DNA of 64,000 bases from Paraburkholderia aspalathi (lineage in GTDB: Bacteria > Pseudomonadota > Gammaproteobacteria > Burkholderiales > Burkholderiaceae), in contig NZ_FPBH01000017.1 of NCBI RefSeq assembly GCF_900116445.1, positions 1-64,000 of the forward strand, given 5' to 3'. Made by a program: the position numbers and the translations under genes. Below are positions 52,204 to 62,021 of this stretch, one piece after another. Numbering within the stretch: the stretch's first letter is position 1; every line of letters starts with the position of its first letter. The notes under the pieces were generated by a model. The model did no database searches. It was not told the origin of the DNA and saw nothing but the letters and a program-made list of their open reading frames with translations.

Positions 52204-53192
52204 ACCCCAACGCAGTCATTGCCATTCACGGCGGGGCAGGCACGATCCTTCGCGCGTCGATGTCGGCCAGCGCCGAAGCCGACTATCACGCTGCCTTGCA
52301 CGCTGTGCTGAGCGCCGGACAGCGCGTACTCGCCGACGGCGGCAGCGCGCTCGACGCCGTTAGCGAAGCCGTCCGTCTGCTCGAAGACTGCCCGCTCTTC
52401 AACGCAGGCCGCGGCGCGGTCTACACAGCGGCCGGCACGCATGAACTCGACGCGGCCATCATGGACGGCAGCACGCTCGACGCCGGCGCAATCTGCTGCG
52501 TGACGCGCGTACGCAATCCGATTCTGGCAGCGCGCCGCGTACTCGAACGCAGCGAACACGTGCTGTTCACGGGCGCAGGCGCCGAAGCCTTCGCGGCCGC
52601 GCAAGGACTCGAATTCGTCGAGCCCGAGTATTTCCATACCGAAGCGCGTCATCGCCAATGGCAACTCGCACGCGGTCAGAAGCGCGCAATGCTCGATCAT
52701 GACGGCGCGACGCTGGCCTCGGCGCCATCGTCGAGCGATGACGATCCCACGCCGCACGAGCCGATCGATCCGAATCGCAAATTCGGCACCGTCGGCGCGG
52801 TCGCGCTCGATCAGCATGGCCACATCGCGGCGGCGACATCGACGGGCGGCGTCACCAACAAGCAGGTGGGCCGGGTCGGCGATACGCCGCTGATCGGCGC
52901 GGGTTGCTACGCGGACGACGCGACCTGTGCGGTCTCGACCACCGGTTCTGGCGAGATGTTCATGCGCATGGTGGCCGCCTACGACGTGGCGGCGCAGATG
53001 GCGTACCGCAACGTCTCGCTCGAAGAAGCAGCGCAAGACGTGGTGATGAACCGCTTGCCGAAGATCGACGGACGCGGCGGTCTGATCGCCGTCGATGCAC
53101 GCGGCAACGTCACGCTGCCGTTCAACACCGAGGGCATGTATCGCGGTTTCGCACGGATCGGCGAGTCGCCGGTGACGGCGATCTATCGCTGA
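52200..53192 (+). CDS. iaaA: Isoaspartyl peptidase/L-asparaginase (plant type)
   Basis: Ntn-hydrolase that cleaves isoaspartyl dipeptides and L-asparagine. 330 residues from the ATG overlapping the regulator stop. The autoproteolytic Gly-Thr is in KFGTVGAV, with T197 the expected nucleophile at the start of the beta subunit. GNVTLPF near the end is typical. An extra linker (about 172-190, Ser/Asp/Pro-rich) precedes the cleavage site. In E. coli iaaA precedes gsiABCD, the same order as here. Confidence 0.94.
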   Translation: MNPNAVIAIHGGAGTILRASMSASAEADYHAALHAVLSAGQRVLADGGSALDAVSEAVRLLEDCPLFNAGRGAVYTAAGTHELDAAIMDGSTLDAGAICCVTRVRNPILAARRVLERSEHVLFTGAGAEAFAAAQGLEFVEPEYFHTEARHRQWQLARGQKRAMLDHDGATLASAPSSSDDDPTPHEPIDPNRKFGTVGAVALDQHGHIAAATSTGGVTNKQVGRVGDTPLIGAGCYADDATCAVSTTGSGEMFMRMVAAYDVAAQMAYRNVSLEEAAQDVVMNRLPKIDGRGGLIAVDARGNVTLPFNTEGMYRGFARIGESPVTAIYR

Positions 53193-53291
53193 TGCGGTCT
53201 TGCTGCGTCGTCGCTCGAACTGCCGCTTGAGTTGTCGCTTAAGTTTTCGTTTGAATCACCGTTAGCCGCGTCCGAATCCAAAGGAACCATC

Positions 53292-55214
53292 GTGCCGACT
53301 TCATCGCACACCGCTCGTCCGCTTATCGAAACCTTGCCGCCGCAACGCGTGCTTGCGGTCGACAATCTGTCGGTCGCATTCCGCAGCGGCGACAAGACCG
53401 TCAACGCGGTGCGCAATCTCTCGCTGACGGTCGAGCGTGGCGAGACGCTGGCGATCGTCGGCGAATCGGGTTCAGGCAAATCGGTGACATCGCTCGCGTT
53501 GATGCGGCTGATCGAGCATGGCGGTGGGCGCCTTGCCGGCGGCAGCATCGCTTTCCGGCGCCGCGACGGCAGCGTGCTCGACCTCGCGAAAGCGTCGTCC
53601 GGCACGATGCGTTCGATTCGCGGCGCCGACATCGCGATGATCTTCCAGGAGCCGATGACCTCGCTCAATCCGGTGTTCACGGTCGGCGACCAGATCAGCG
53701 AAGCGATTGCCTTGCATCAAGGCAAGAGCCGTTCCGCCGCGCACGCCGAAACGCTGCGTCTGCTCGAACTCGTGCGCATTCCGGAAGCGCGCCGGGTGGC
53801 CGCACGTTTTCCGCATCAGCTGTCCGGCGGTATGCGTCAACGCGTGATGATCGCGATGGCGCTGTCGTGCAAGCCCGCACTACTGATTGCCGACGAGCCG
53901 ACGACCGCGCTTGACGTCACGATCCAGGCGCAGATCCTGCAATTGATTCGCGGCTTGCAGGACGAGATGAACATGGGCGTGATCTTCATCACGCACGACA
54001 TGGGTGTGGTGGCCGAGGTGGCCGATCGCGTGCTGGTGATGTATCGCGGCGAGAAAGTGGAAGAGGGGGCGTCGGATACGCTGTTCGCCGCGCCGTCGCA
54101 TCCTTATACGAAAGCATTGCTTGCGGCGGTCCCGCGCCTTGGCGCGATGCAGGGCACCGATCAGCCCGCCAAGTTTCCGATTCTGACCGTCGAGCAGGCG
54201 GCGCTGACCGGCACCGACGATGCCGTTCGTCCGGCAGCCGCCGTCGCACAAGAAACCCAACCGTTGATCCACGACAGCACGCCGCCGATTCTGCGCGTGC
54301 GCGATCTGGTCACGCGCTTTCCGGTCAAGAGCGGCGTGTTCGGGCGTTTGACCGGCCGCGTGCATGCGGTCGAAAAAGTCAGCTTCGATCTGCGCCCGGG
54401 TGAAACGCTCGCGCTGGTCGGCGAATCGGGTTGCGGTAAATCGACGACGGGCCGTTCATTGCTGCGCCTCGTCGAAAGCCGGAGCGGCTCGATCGAATTC
54501 GACGGCAAGGAAATCAGCTCGCTCACCGGCCCTGCGTTGCAAGCGTTGCGCCGCAATATCCAGTTTATTTTTCAGGACCCGTTCGCTTCGCTGAATCCGC
54601 GCTTGACGGTCGGCTTCTCGATCATGGAGCCGCTGCTCGTGCACGGCGTCGCTCAAGGCGCCGAAGCACAAGCGCGCGTGGCGTGGCTGCTCGAAAAGGT
54701 CGGACTGCCGCGCGAAGCTGCAGGCCGCTATCCGCACGAATTTTCAGGCGGACAACGTCAACGCATCGCGATTGCGCGTGCGCTGGCATTGAATCCGAAA
54801 GTCGTCATCGCCGACGAATCCGTCTCCGCACTGGACGTCTCCGTGCAGGCGCAGATCGTCAACCTGATGCTCGATCTGCAACGCGAACTGGGCGTTGCGT
54901 ATCTGTTCATTTCGCATGACATGGCGGTGGTGGAGCGTGTCAGCCATCGCGTGGCGGTGATGTATCTCGGCCAGATCGTCGAGATCGGCCCGCGCCGCGC
55001 GGTGTTCGAAGCGCCGCAGCACCCGTACACGAAGAAGCTGATGGGCGCGGTGCCGGTCGCCGATCCGGCGCGCCGTCACGCGAAACGCATGCTCGCCGCC
55101 GATGAGATTCCGAGCCCGATCCACGCGCTAAACGACGAACCGGTCGTGGCGCCGCTGATTGCGGTCGGACCGGATCATTTCGTGGCCCAGCATCGGGTCG
55201 GGGGCGCTTACTAG
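53292..55214 (+). CDS. gsiA: Glutathione-type ABC transporter, fused ATP-binding protein
   Basis: 640 residues from a GTG at 53292, preceded by AAGGAA at five bases; an in-frame TTG at 53232 has no site. First ATPase domain: Walker A GESGSGKS (57-64), LSGGMRQRV, LLIADEPTTALD. Second: GESGCGKST (from 377), SGGQRQRIAIARA, VIADESVSALD. In the second domain the usual Glu after the Walker B Asp is kept (DES). Linker residues 295-330 are low complexity. Placed after iaaA and before gsiB, matching the E. coli glutathione importer. Confidence 0.93.
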   Translation: MPTSSHTARPLIETLPPQRVLAVDNLSVAFRSGDKTVNAVRNLSLTVERGETLAIVGESGSGKSVTSLALMRLIEHGGGRLAGGSIAFRRRDGSVLDLAKASSGTMRSIRGADIAMIFQEPMTSLNPVFTVGDQISEAIALHQGKSRSAAHAETLRLLELVRIPEARRVAARFPHQLSGGMRQRVMIAMALSCKPALLIADEPTTALDVTIQAQILQLIRGLQDEMNMGVIFITHDMGVVAEVADRVLVMYRGEKVEEGASDTLFAAPSHPYTKALLAAVPRLGAMQGTDQPAKFPILTVEQAALTGTDDAVRPAAAVAQETQPLIHDSTPPILRVRDLVTRFPVKSGVFGRLTGRVHAVEKVSFDLRPGETLALVGESGCGKSTTGRSLLRLVESRSGSIEFDGKEISSLTGPALQALRRNIQFIFQDPFASLNPRLTVGFSIMEPLLVHGVAQGAEAQARVAWLLEKVGLPREAAGRYPHEFSGGQRQRIAIARALALNPKVVIADESVSALDVSVQAQIVNLMLDLQRELGVAYLFISHDMAVVERVSHRVAVMYLGQIVEIGPRRAVFEAPQHPYTKKLMGAVPVADPARRHAKRMLAADEIPSPIHALNDEPVVAPLIAVGPDHFVAQHRVGGAY

Positions 55215-55332
55215 GCGCGATAGACGCCGCGTACCCGTGCGCAGAACTGAACCACGCACTAAGCCTGAAGCAAAAACCATTTTCTCTCGCAGCACATAAC
55301 CCTGTTTCAATTCGCAGCCTGGAGCCAACCTC

Positions 55333-56895
55333 ATGAACCTGCTGGTCCCGTCTTCTCCGTTTCGTTTGCGCGCGCTGGTCAGCGGTGGCGCGGTGGTGTT
55401 CGCGATGCTCGCGGGCAGTGTGGCGCACGCCGATACCACGGCCGTGATGGCTGTTGCGTCGACCTTCACGACGCTCGATCCATACGATGCGAACGACACG
55501 CTGTCGCAAGCCGTCGCCAAGTCGTTCTATCAAGGCCTGTTCGGTTTCGACAAGGACATGAAGCTGGTCAACGTGCTAGCCGATAGCTACGAAGCGAGTC
55601 CGGATGCCAAGGTCTACACGTTCAAGCTGCGTCACGGCGTGAAGTTCCAGGACGGTACCGACTTCAACGCAGCGGCCGTGAAAGCGAACTTCGACCGCGT
55701 GACCGATCCGGCGAACAAGCTCAAGCGCTACAACATGTTCAACCGCATCGAGAAGACCGAAGTGGTCGACCCGTACACGGTGAAGATCACCTTGAAGGCG
55801 CCGTTCTCGGCGTTCGTCAACGTACTGGCGCATCCGTCGGCGGTGATGATTTCGCCTGACGCGCTGAAGAAGTACGGCAAGGACATCGCGTTCCATCCGG
55901 TCGGCACAGGTCCGTTCGAACTGGTGAAATGGGACCCGGCTGGCGACCTGACCGTGAAGAAGTTCGCGGGTTACTGGAAGAAGGGCTACCCGAAGGTCGA
56001 TGTGATCGACTGGAAACCGGTGGTCGACAACAACACACGTGCTGCGTTGATGCGCACCGGTGAAGCGGACTTCGCGTTCCAGGTGCCGTTCGAACAGGCG
56101 GCGCAATTGCAGTCGAGCCCGAAGGTCGATCTGATTGCTTCGCCGTCGATCATCCAGCGCTATATCAGCATGAACGTCAACCAGAAGCCGTTCGACAATC
56201 CGAAAGTGCGTGAAGCGCTGAACTACGCGGTCAATAAGGATGCGCTGATCAAGGTCGCGTTTGCCGGGTACGCGACGCCGGCTGAGGGCGTGGTGCCGCA
56301 AGGCGTTGAGTACGCGACGAAGCTCGGCCCCTGGCCGTACGATCCGGCGAAGGCGCGTGAGTTGCTGAAGGAAGCGGGCTATCCGAACGGTTTCGAAACG
56401 ACGCTGTGGTCCGCGTATAACTACTCGACCGCACAGAAGGTGATTCAGTTCGTGCAGCAGCAACTCGCGCAAGTCGGCATCAAGGCGCAGGTCGAAGCAC
56501 TCGAAGCGGGTCAACGCGTCGCCAAGGTGGAAAGCGCGCAGGACCCGGCAACCGCTCCTGTGCGCATGTACTACGCGGGCTGGTCGTCGTCGACGGGTGA
56601 AGCGGACTGGGCGATTACGCCGCTGCTCGGATCGGTCTCATTCCCGCCGAAGATGGTCAACACCGCGTACTACAAGAACGACACGGTCGATACCGATCTG
56701 AAGCAGGCGCTCGAAACCACCGACCGCACGCAGAAGGCCGCGCTCTACACCGACGCGCAAAAACGCATCTGGGCCGACGCGCCGTGGATCTTCCTCGTTA
56801 AGGAAAAGGTCGTGTTCGCGCGCAGCAAGCGCTTGTCGGGCGCCTATGTCGCGCCGGACGGCTCGTTCAATTTCGACGAGATCGCGATCAAGTGA
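55333..56895 (+). CDS. gsiB: Glutathione/peptide ABC transporter substrate-binding protein
   Basis: 520-residue family 5 binding protein. A Sec signal peptide ends near AHA-D (about 33). FQDGTDFNAAAVKANFDRV and the VGTGPFELVKWDPA stretch are family features. GGAG precedes the ATG. The hairpin after the stop (56914-56938) may stabilise the upstream message. Glutathione as substrate is by operon analogy; other peptides are possible. Confidence 0.93.
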   Translation: MNLLVPSSPFRLRALVSGGAVVFAMLAGSVAHADTTAVMAVASTFTTLDPYDANDTLSQAVAKSFYQGLFGFDKDMKLVNVLADSYEASPDAKVYTFKLRHGVKFQDGTDFNAAAVKANFDRVTDPANKLKRYNMFNRIEKTEVVDPYTVKITLKAPFSAFVNVLAHPSAVMISPDALKKYGKDIAFHPVGTGPFELVKWDPAGDLTVKKFAGYWKKGYPKVDVIDWKPVVDNNTRAALMRTGEADFAFQVPFEQAAQLQSSPKVDLIASPSIIQRYISMNVNQKPFDNPKVREALNYAVNKDALIKVAFAGYATPAEGVVPQGVEYATKLGPWPYDPAKARELLKEAGYPNGFETTLWSAYNYSTAQKVIQFVQQQLAQVGIKAQVEALEAGQRVAKVESAQDPATAPVRMYYAGWSSSTGEADWAITPLLGSVSFPPKMVNTAYYKNDTVDTDLKQALETTDRTQKAALYTDAQKRIWADAPWIFLVKEKVVFARSKRLSGAYVAPDGSFNFDEIAIK

Positions 56896-56913
56896 TGAGC
56901 CGACCGTTCGGCG

Positions 56914-56938
56914 CCGTGTGTTCTTCACGAACGCACGG
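56914..56938 (+). repeat. Hairpin between gsiB and gsiC
   Basis: CCGTGTGTTC / GAACGCACGG with a 5-base loop and one wobble pair. It lies 19 bases after the gsiB stop, with no U-tract. Position fits a stabiliser giving excess binding protein. Confidence 0.6.
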
Positions 56939-57003
56939 GCCGGACAGTCGCGTACTGCTCTGAAAGATCTTTCGTTGCCCGCATCATTGCCGGATTGGGT
57001 TTC

Positions 57004-57924
57004 ATGCTGAACTTCCTCGTCAAACGTATCTTTGGCCTGCTGCCGACGCTCTTCATCGTCGCCGTGCTGGTGTTCCTGTTCGTGCATCTGTTGCCCGGTG
57101 ATCCGGCGCGTCTCGCGGCCGGTCCTGAAGCGGATGAGGCGACCGTTGCGCTGGTGCGTGCCGATCTCGGTCTCGATAAACCGATGCCGCAGCAATTCGC
57201 CAACTTCTTCGTGAAGATCGCGCACGGCGACTTCGGCACGTCCACGCGCAGCAAGCGGCCGGTCAGCCAGGAAATCGGCGAGCGCTTCATGCCGACGTTG
57301 TTGCTCACGCTCGCGAGCATGGTGTGGGCGGTGGTGCTCGGCATGGGGATCGGCATCGTCTCGGCGGTGTGGCGCAATCGCTGGCCGGACCGGCTCGGCA
57401 TGACGCTCGCGGTGTCGGGTATTTCGTTTCCCGCGTTCGCGCTCGGCATGCTGCTGATGGAAATCTTTTCGGTGAAGCTCGGCTGGCTGCCGATCGTTGG
57501 CGACGGGTCGTGGAAGAGCTACGTGCTGCCTTCGCTCACGCTTGGCGCGGCGGTCGCGGCGGTGATGGCGCGCTTCACGCGTGCTTCGTTCGTCGAAGTG
57601 ATGAATGAAGATTTCGTGCGCACCGCACGCGCCAAGGGCGTGCCCGAACGGCTCGTCATCATCAAACACTGCTTGCGCAACGCAATGATTCCCGTCATTA
57701 CGATGATGGGGCTGCAATTCGGCTTTCTGCTGGGCGGCTCGATCGTGGTCGAAGTGGTATTCAACTGGCCGGGGCTCGGGCGCCTGCTGGTGGATGCCGT
57801 GGCGATGCGCGACTATCCGGTGATTCAGGCGGAAGTGCTGTTGTTCTCGCTTGAGTTCATCATCATCAACCTGGTTGTGGACGTGCTGTACGCCGTCATC
57901 AACCCGACCATCCGTTTCAAGTGA
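57004..57924 (+). CDS. gsiC: Glutathione/peptide ABC transporter permease GsiC
   Basis: 306 residues, about six helices. Starts MLNFLVKRIFGLLPTLFIVAVL, the typical DppB/GsiC start, then LPGDPARLAAG. Coupling segment around residues 205-235 (RTARAKGVPERLVIIKHCLRN). ATG at 57004 preferred to an in-frame TTG at 56995. Ends eight bases before gsiD. Confidence 0.93.
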   Translation: MLNFLVKRIFGLLPTLFIVAVLVFLFVHLLPGDPARLAAGPEADEATVALVRADLGLDKPMPQQFANFFVKIAHGDFGTSTRSKRPVSQEIGERFMPTLLLTLASMVWAVVLGMGIGIVSAVWRNRWPDRLGMTLAVSGISFPAFALGMLLMEIFSVKLGWLPIVGDGSWKSYVLPSLTLGAAVAAVMARFTRASFVEVMNEDFVRTARAKGVPERLVIIKHCLRNAMIPVITMMGLQFGFLLGGSIVVEVVFNWPGLGRLLVDAVAMRDYPVIQAEVLLFSLEFIIINLVVDVLYAVINPTIRFK

Positions 57925-57931
57925 GGCCCGC

Positions 57932-58837
57932 ATGAGCATCTCAGCCACCGAGGCGAATGCGGCCAAGGCCGCTCTCGTAGAAAACGCGATCCGCACACCG
58001 TGGAGTGAATTCTGGCGCAAATTCCGCAAGCAGCATGTGGCGCTGGGCGCCGGTATTTTCGTGCTGCTGCTGGTTGCGGTTGCGATTCTCGCGCCGCATA
58101 TCGTGCCGTACGATCCGGAAAATTTCTTCGACTACGACGCGTTGAACGCGGGGCCATCGGCCGCGCACTGGTTCGGTGTCGATTCGCTGGGCCGCGATAT
58201 TTTCAGTCGCATTCTGGCGGGTTCGCGTATTTCGCTCGAGGCCGGTTTCCTGTCGGTGGCGATCGGTGCGGTGATCGGTACGTTCTTCGGTTTGCTGGCC
58301 GGTTACTACGAAGGCTGGTGGGACCGCATCACGATGCGTGTTGCCGATGTGCTGTTTGCCTTCCCCGGCATTCTGCTGGCGATCGGTGTGGTCGCGATTC
58401 TCGGCAACGGCATGATCAATGTGATCTGCGCGGTGGCGATTTTCAGCATCCCGGCGTTTGCGCGGCTCGTGCGCGGCAATACGCTGATGCTTAAGCAACT
58501 GACCTATATCGAAGCGGCGCGCAGCATCGGCGCATCGGATTGGACCATCATCGTGCGGCATATTCTGCCGGGGACGATTTCGTCGATCGTGGTGTACTTC
58601 ACGATGCGGATCGGTACGTCGATTATCACGGCGGCGAGCCTGTCGTTTCTCGGACTCGGCGCGCAGCCGCCGATGCCGGAGTGGGGCGCGATGCTCAACG
58701 AAGCGCGCGCGGATATGGTCACCGCGCCGCATATCGCGCTGTTTCCGAGTCTGGCGATTTTCCTCACCGTGCTCGCATTCAATCTGCTCGGCGACGGTTT
58801 GCGCGATGCGCTCGATCCGAAGCTTGACCGGCCATGA
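57932..58837 (+). CDS. gsiD: Glutathione/peptide ABC transporter permease GsiD
   Basis: 301 residues, DppC-like. Hydrophilic start, first helix about residues 37-56, FGVDSLGRDIFSRILAGSR, and coupling segment EAARSIGASDWTIIVRHILPG. The stop overlaps the aminopeptidase start (ATGA at 58834-58837). Last transport gene of the cluster. Confidence 0.93.
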   Translation: MSISATEANAAKAALVENAIRTPWSEFWRKFRKQHVALGAGIFVLLLVAVAILAPHIVPYDPENFFDYDALNAGPSAAHWFGVDSLGRDIFSRILAGSRISLEAGFLSVAIGAVIGTFFGLLAGYYEGWWDRITMRVADVLFAFPGILLAIGVVAILGNGMINVICAVAIFSIPAFARLVRGNTLMLKQLTYIEAARSIGASDWTIIVRHILPGTISSIVVYFTMRIGTSIITAASLSFLGLGAQPPMPEWGAMLNEARADMVTAPHIALFPSLAIFLTVLAFNLLGDGLRDALDPKLDRP

Positions 58838-59979
58838 GTTTTACCGAAACTGCCGATGAGAACGCACCGCATATCGGCGTGTTACCAAGCGGCCCACGTG
58901 GCACGATTGCCGACGTAGAAGGCGTGACGGTCGGACATTGCACGCTGGATGAAGGCGTTGTGCAAACCGGCGTGACCGTGATTCGCCCGCATCGTGGCGA
59001 TCCTTTTGTGAGCAAGGTGCCTGCTGCGGCTTCTGTGATCAACGGATTTGGAAAGAGCATTGGGCTCGTGCAGGTTGAGGAGCTCGGCCTGCTGGAGACG
59101 CCCATTGCGCTGACCAATACCTTTGGCGTCGCTGCTGTCGCACAAGCTCAGATTCGTGCGGCTATTCAAGGCAATCCTAAAATCGGACGCGAATGGTCGA
59201 CGGTCAATCCGCTGGCGTTCGAATGTAATGATGGATACCTGAACGATATTCAGGCTTTAGCGGTAAGCGAACGGCATTACAGCGACGCGTATGAGGCGGC
59301 AAGCGTCGACGTTGCGAGCGGTTCGGTTGGCGCAGGCCGCGGTATGTCTTGCTTCGATCTGAAGGGTGGTATCGGCAATGCGTCGCGTGTTGTTGAGGTA
59401 GCAGGGCAGACTTATACGGTCGGCGCGCTGGTGCTGGCGAACTTTGGTCGCCTGCCGATGCTGACGATCGACGGCACGCCGCTCGGTCGTGTGCTCGCAG
59501 AACGCGCTGCCAAAGCTGTCGCCGCCGGCGCGGCGACCTTAGCAACATCGGAGAGCGCAGAGACCTCGGTGAACTCAGCGGCCTCAACGACATCAGCGCC
59601 ACACTCAAAACCCGAACAAGGCTCGATCATCATGATCGTCGCCACCGACGCGCCGCTCGACGCTCGTGAACTCAAACGTCTGTCATTGCGCGCCGCGGCC
59701 GGTCTTGCACGAACCGGGTCGGTGTACGGCCACGGCAGCGGCGACATCGCGTTGGCGTTTTCGACCGCCTACACCGTGCCGCACGAATCCGACTTCGTCG
59801 CCTTACCGCCCATACTCGCCGACGCACGCCTCGATCCGCTATTCCGTGCCTGCGCGGACAGCGTCGAGCAAGCGATCGTCGATGCGCTATGGAGCGCCAC
59901 GTCTGTGACCGGTCGCGACGGCCATCGTCGCCTGTCGCTGCACGACACCGCACCCGATCTCGCTCAACTTCTCAAGTAA
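58834..59979 (+). CDS. dmpA: P1/S58-family aminopeptidase, DmpA type
   Basis: Self-cleaving Ntn-like aminopeptidase of the DmpA/BapA group, which in known members releases N-terminal D-, L- or beta-amino acids. 381 residues. Autoprocessing would occur at Gly263-Ser264 in EQGSIIMIVATDAP, making Ser264 the nucleophile. N-terminal GPRGTIADVEGVTVGH and GAGRGMSCFDLKGGIGNASR are family motifs. A low-complexity Ser/Ala/Thr stretch (about 233-258) sits just before the cut. No signal peptide, so cytoplasmic. Overlaps gsiD by four bases. Confidence 0.9.
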   Translation: MSFTETADENAPHIGVLPSGPRGTIADVEGVTVGHCTLDEGVVQTGVTVIRPHRGDPFVSKVPAAASVINGFGKSIGLVQVEELGLLETPIALTNTFGVAAVAQAQIRAAIQGNPKIGREWSTVNPLAFECNDGYLNDIQALAVSERHYSDAYEAASVDVASGSVGAGRGMSCFDLKGGIGNASRVVEVAGQTYTVGALVLANFGRLPMLTIDGTPLGRVLAERAAKAVAAGAATLATSESAETSVNSAASTTSAPHSKPEQGSIIMIVATDAPLDARELKRLSLRAAAGLARTGSVYGHGSGDIALAFSTAYTVPHESDFVALPPILADARLDPLFRACADSVEQAIVDALWSATSVTGRDGHRRLSLHDTAPDLAQLLK

Positions 59980-59987
59980 TCTTCCTG

Positions 59988-60821
59988 ATGAAAGTCCTGA
60001 TTTCCGTCGACATCGAAGGCGTGGCCGGCGTGTTCCATCCTGAACAAACGCGCGCGGGCAACGGCGAATACGAAGCCGCGCGCCGCTGGATGACGCTCGA
60101 AGCCAACGCCGCAATCGAAGGGGCGTTCGCGGGCGGCGCAACGCACGTGTGGGTCAACGATTCGCATGGCGGCTTTCGCAACCTGCTGCCCGATCTGCTC
60201 GATGCGCGTGCCCAGATCGTGCTCGGCAAACCACGCACGCTTGGCATGATGGCTGGCCTTGAATACGGCGCGGCGCTGGTGTTCATGATCGGCTATCACG
60301 CGAGGTCGCAAACGCACGGCATCCTCGCGCACACGATCAACAGCTTCGCGTTTGCGCGTGTCTCGCTAAACGGCGTCGAAGTCGGCGAGGCAGGGTTGTA
60401 TGGAGCGCTGGCAGAAGAATATGGCGCACAGGTAGCGCTTTTATCCGGCGACGATGTATTCGCCGAGGAAACTGCGCCGCGTTTTCCGGGCGCACGTTTT
60501 GTTGTCACCAAGAGCGCGACGGGGCATGCGAGCGGCGTCACGCAAACACCGGCAAGCGCTCGCGATGCGATCGAAAGTGCCGCGCGCGAAGTGGTGCGGC
60601 ATTACATCGACAAGGGTCATGCGCCGCAAGCCACGCGCGCTGCCACGAAGCCCGTCGAATGCGAGCTGCGCGTGCAAACTACCGCGCTCGCCGATCTGTT
60701 CTGCCAATGGCCGACGCTCACGCGTGTCGACGCCGTCACGTTGCGTTTTAGTGCGGAGTCTGCCGAACATGCGGTGCGCATGCTGAACTGCCTGTCGGCG
60801 ATGTCGTTCATGCTGCGCTGA
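59988..60821 (+). CDS. dppA: D-aminopeptidase, DppA type (peptidase M55)
   Basis: Zinc aminopeptidase, 277 residues. The N-terminal MKVLISVDIEG holds the first zinc ligands D8 and E10; VNDSHGG and GYHARS supply histidines; EAGLYGALAEEYG is also typical. The B. subtilis homologue acts on D-amino acid peptides. It starts nine bases after the dmpA-like stop, so it is in the same operon. An upstream longer frame overlaps the previous gene and is a shadow. The name is for the M55 DppA, not the dipeptide-binding protein. Confidence 0.9.
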   Translation: MKVLISVDIEGVAGVFHPEQTRAGNGEYEAARRWMTLEANAAIEGAFAGGATHVWVNDSHGGFRNLLPDLLDARAQIVLGKPRTLGMMAGLEYGAALVFMIGYHARSQTHGILAHTINSFAFARVSLNGVEVGEAGLYGALAEEYGAQVALLSGDDVFAEETAPRFPGARFVVTKSATGHASGVTQTPASARDAIESAAREVVRHYIDKGHAPQATRAATKPVECELRVQTTALADLFCQWPTLTRVDAVTLRFSAESAEHAVRMLNCLSAMSFMLR

Positions 60822-60853
60822 ACCGTGTGACGGAAGGCGTGACCGGCGACAGC

Positions 60854-61807
60854 CTACTGTTGCCGGCTCAGCTCCCGCGCAGCCCGATCGATCACATCGG
60901 CAACCGCCCCCGCATGCGACACCGGCACGAGATGGCTCGATGAGATCGGCACGATCTTCGCACCCATCCGGTTGGCCATGAACTGTTCGACTTCAGGCGA
61001 TATCGCGCGATCCCTCGTCGTCACGATGTACCACGAAGGCTTTTCTCTCCACGCCACCTGGCTGACCGTTTCGCTGAAGGCCCTGGCAGAGATCGGCTGT
61101 TGCGCGGCGGAGAGCACGCGCGTCAGATTCTCGGGCACGTCGGCGGCGAAGTCGGCGTGGTATTTGCTGCGGTCAAGCCAAAGAAAGCCTGTGGAATCCG
61201 CGGTGATGGCTTGACCCGCTGGCGCCGGCGCCGCGCGTTTCATCAGGTCCATTGTCGATTCGTGCAGGTCCGGTGCAATCGCCGCCACATAGACGAGACC
61301 GGCGACGTTCGGCGCGTTCGCGCCCGCTTCGGTGATCACGACACCGCCCCATGAATGTCCTACGAGGATGGTCGGGCCATCCTGACGCGCGAGAACGCGG
61401 CGGGTGGCGGCGACGTCGTCGGCGAGCGACGTGAGCGGGTTCTGCACCGAACTCACGTGATAACCCTTCTGCTGCAATTTCGCGACGACACCGTTCCAGC
61501 TCGACCCGTCGACGAACGCGCCATGAACCAGCACGACGTTGCGCACGGGGCCGGTTATCGGCGCTGCGGGAGGTTTGGCGGCGGTCGCTTTTGGAGTGGC
61601 AGGCGTGGGGACGGCGGCGGGAGTCGCAGGCATTGCGGCCGGCGCCGCGGGCGGCTCCGGTGCTTCCGGTGCGCTCGATTCCATGCCCGGCATGTCGGCC
61701 GGCTCGGCGGCGGGTTCTGCCGTGGGCGCCGCGGTTTGCGCGAGGGCACCCGCCGCAGCGAAGCAGAGACACAAAGCAGCGGCGCAAAGCAAACGTTTGG
61801 GCGACAT
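60854..61807 (-). CDS. Exported alpha/beta-hydrolase
   Basis: 317 residues. A signal peptide (cleavage near ALA-Q, residue 23) is followed by a 60-residue Ala/Pro-rich linker, then the hydrolase domain from about 88. LVHGAFVDGSSW forms the oxyanion region, and the nucleophile is S152 in VGHSWGG. Late catalytic His is probably in SSSHLVPVSH. Resembles pimeloyl-ester/esterase EstC-like proteins. Substrate unknown. Convergent with the peptide operon. Confidence 0.85.
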   Translation of the reverse strand: MSPKRLLCAAALCLCFAAAGALAQTAAPTAEPAAEPADMPGMESSAPEAPEPPAAPAAMPATPAAVPTPATPKATAAKPPAAPITGPVRNVVLVHGAFVDGSSWNGVVAKLQQKGYHVSSVQNPLTSLADDVAATRRVLARQDGPTILVGHSWGGVVITEAGANAPNVAGLVYVAAIAPDLHESTMDLMKRAAPAPAGQAITADSTGFLWLDRSKYHADFAADVPENLTRVLSAAQQPISARAFSETVSQVAWREKPSWYIVTTRDRAISPEVEQFMANRMGAKIVPISSSHLVPVSHAGAVADVIDRAARELSRQQ

Positions 61808-62021
61808 GTTGAATCTCCGAAGGCAAAAACCTCGACTAGGGCAACATACAGAAGCCCCACGCCAGTGACAATCACTATCCTCGCCGTTAAGTGCGGCGCA
61901 GAACCAAGCGCGGGTTGCTCCCAGTATTTAGGTAATATCGGCCGCGGTAAAATTTCAGGTTCTGCCGGGGCAGACCATAAGTCTGATCGGGCGATCGATA
62001 TCCATACACTGGGGCGCAATT

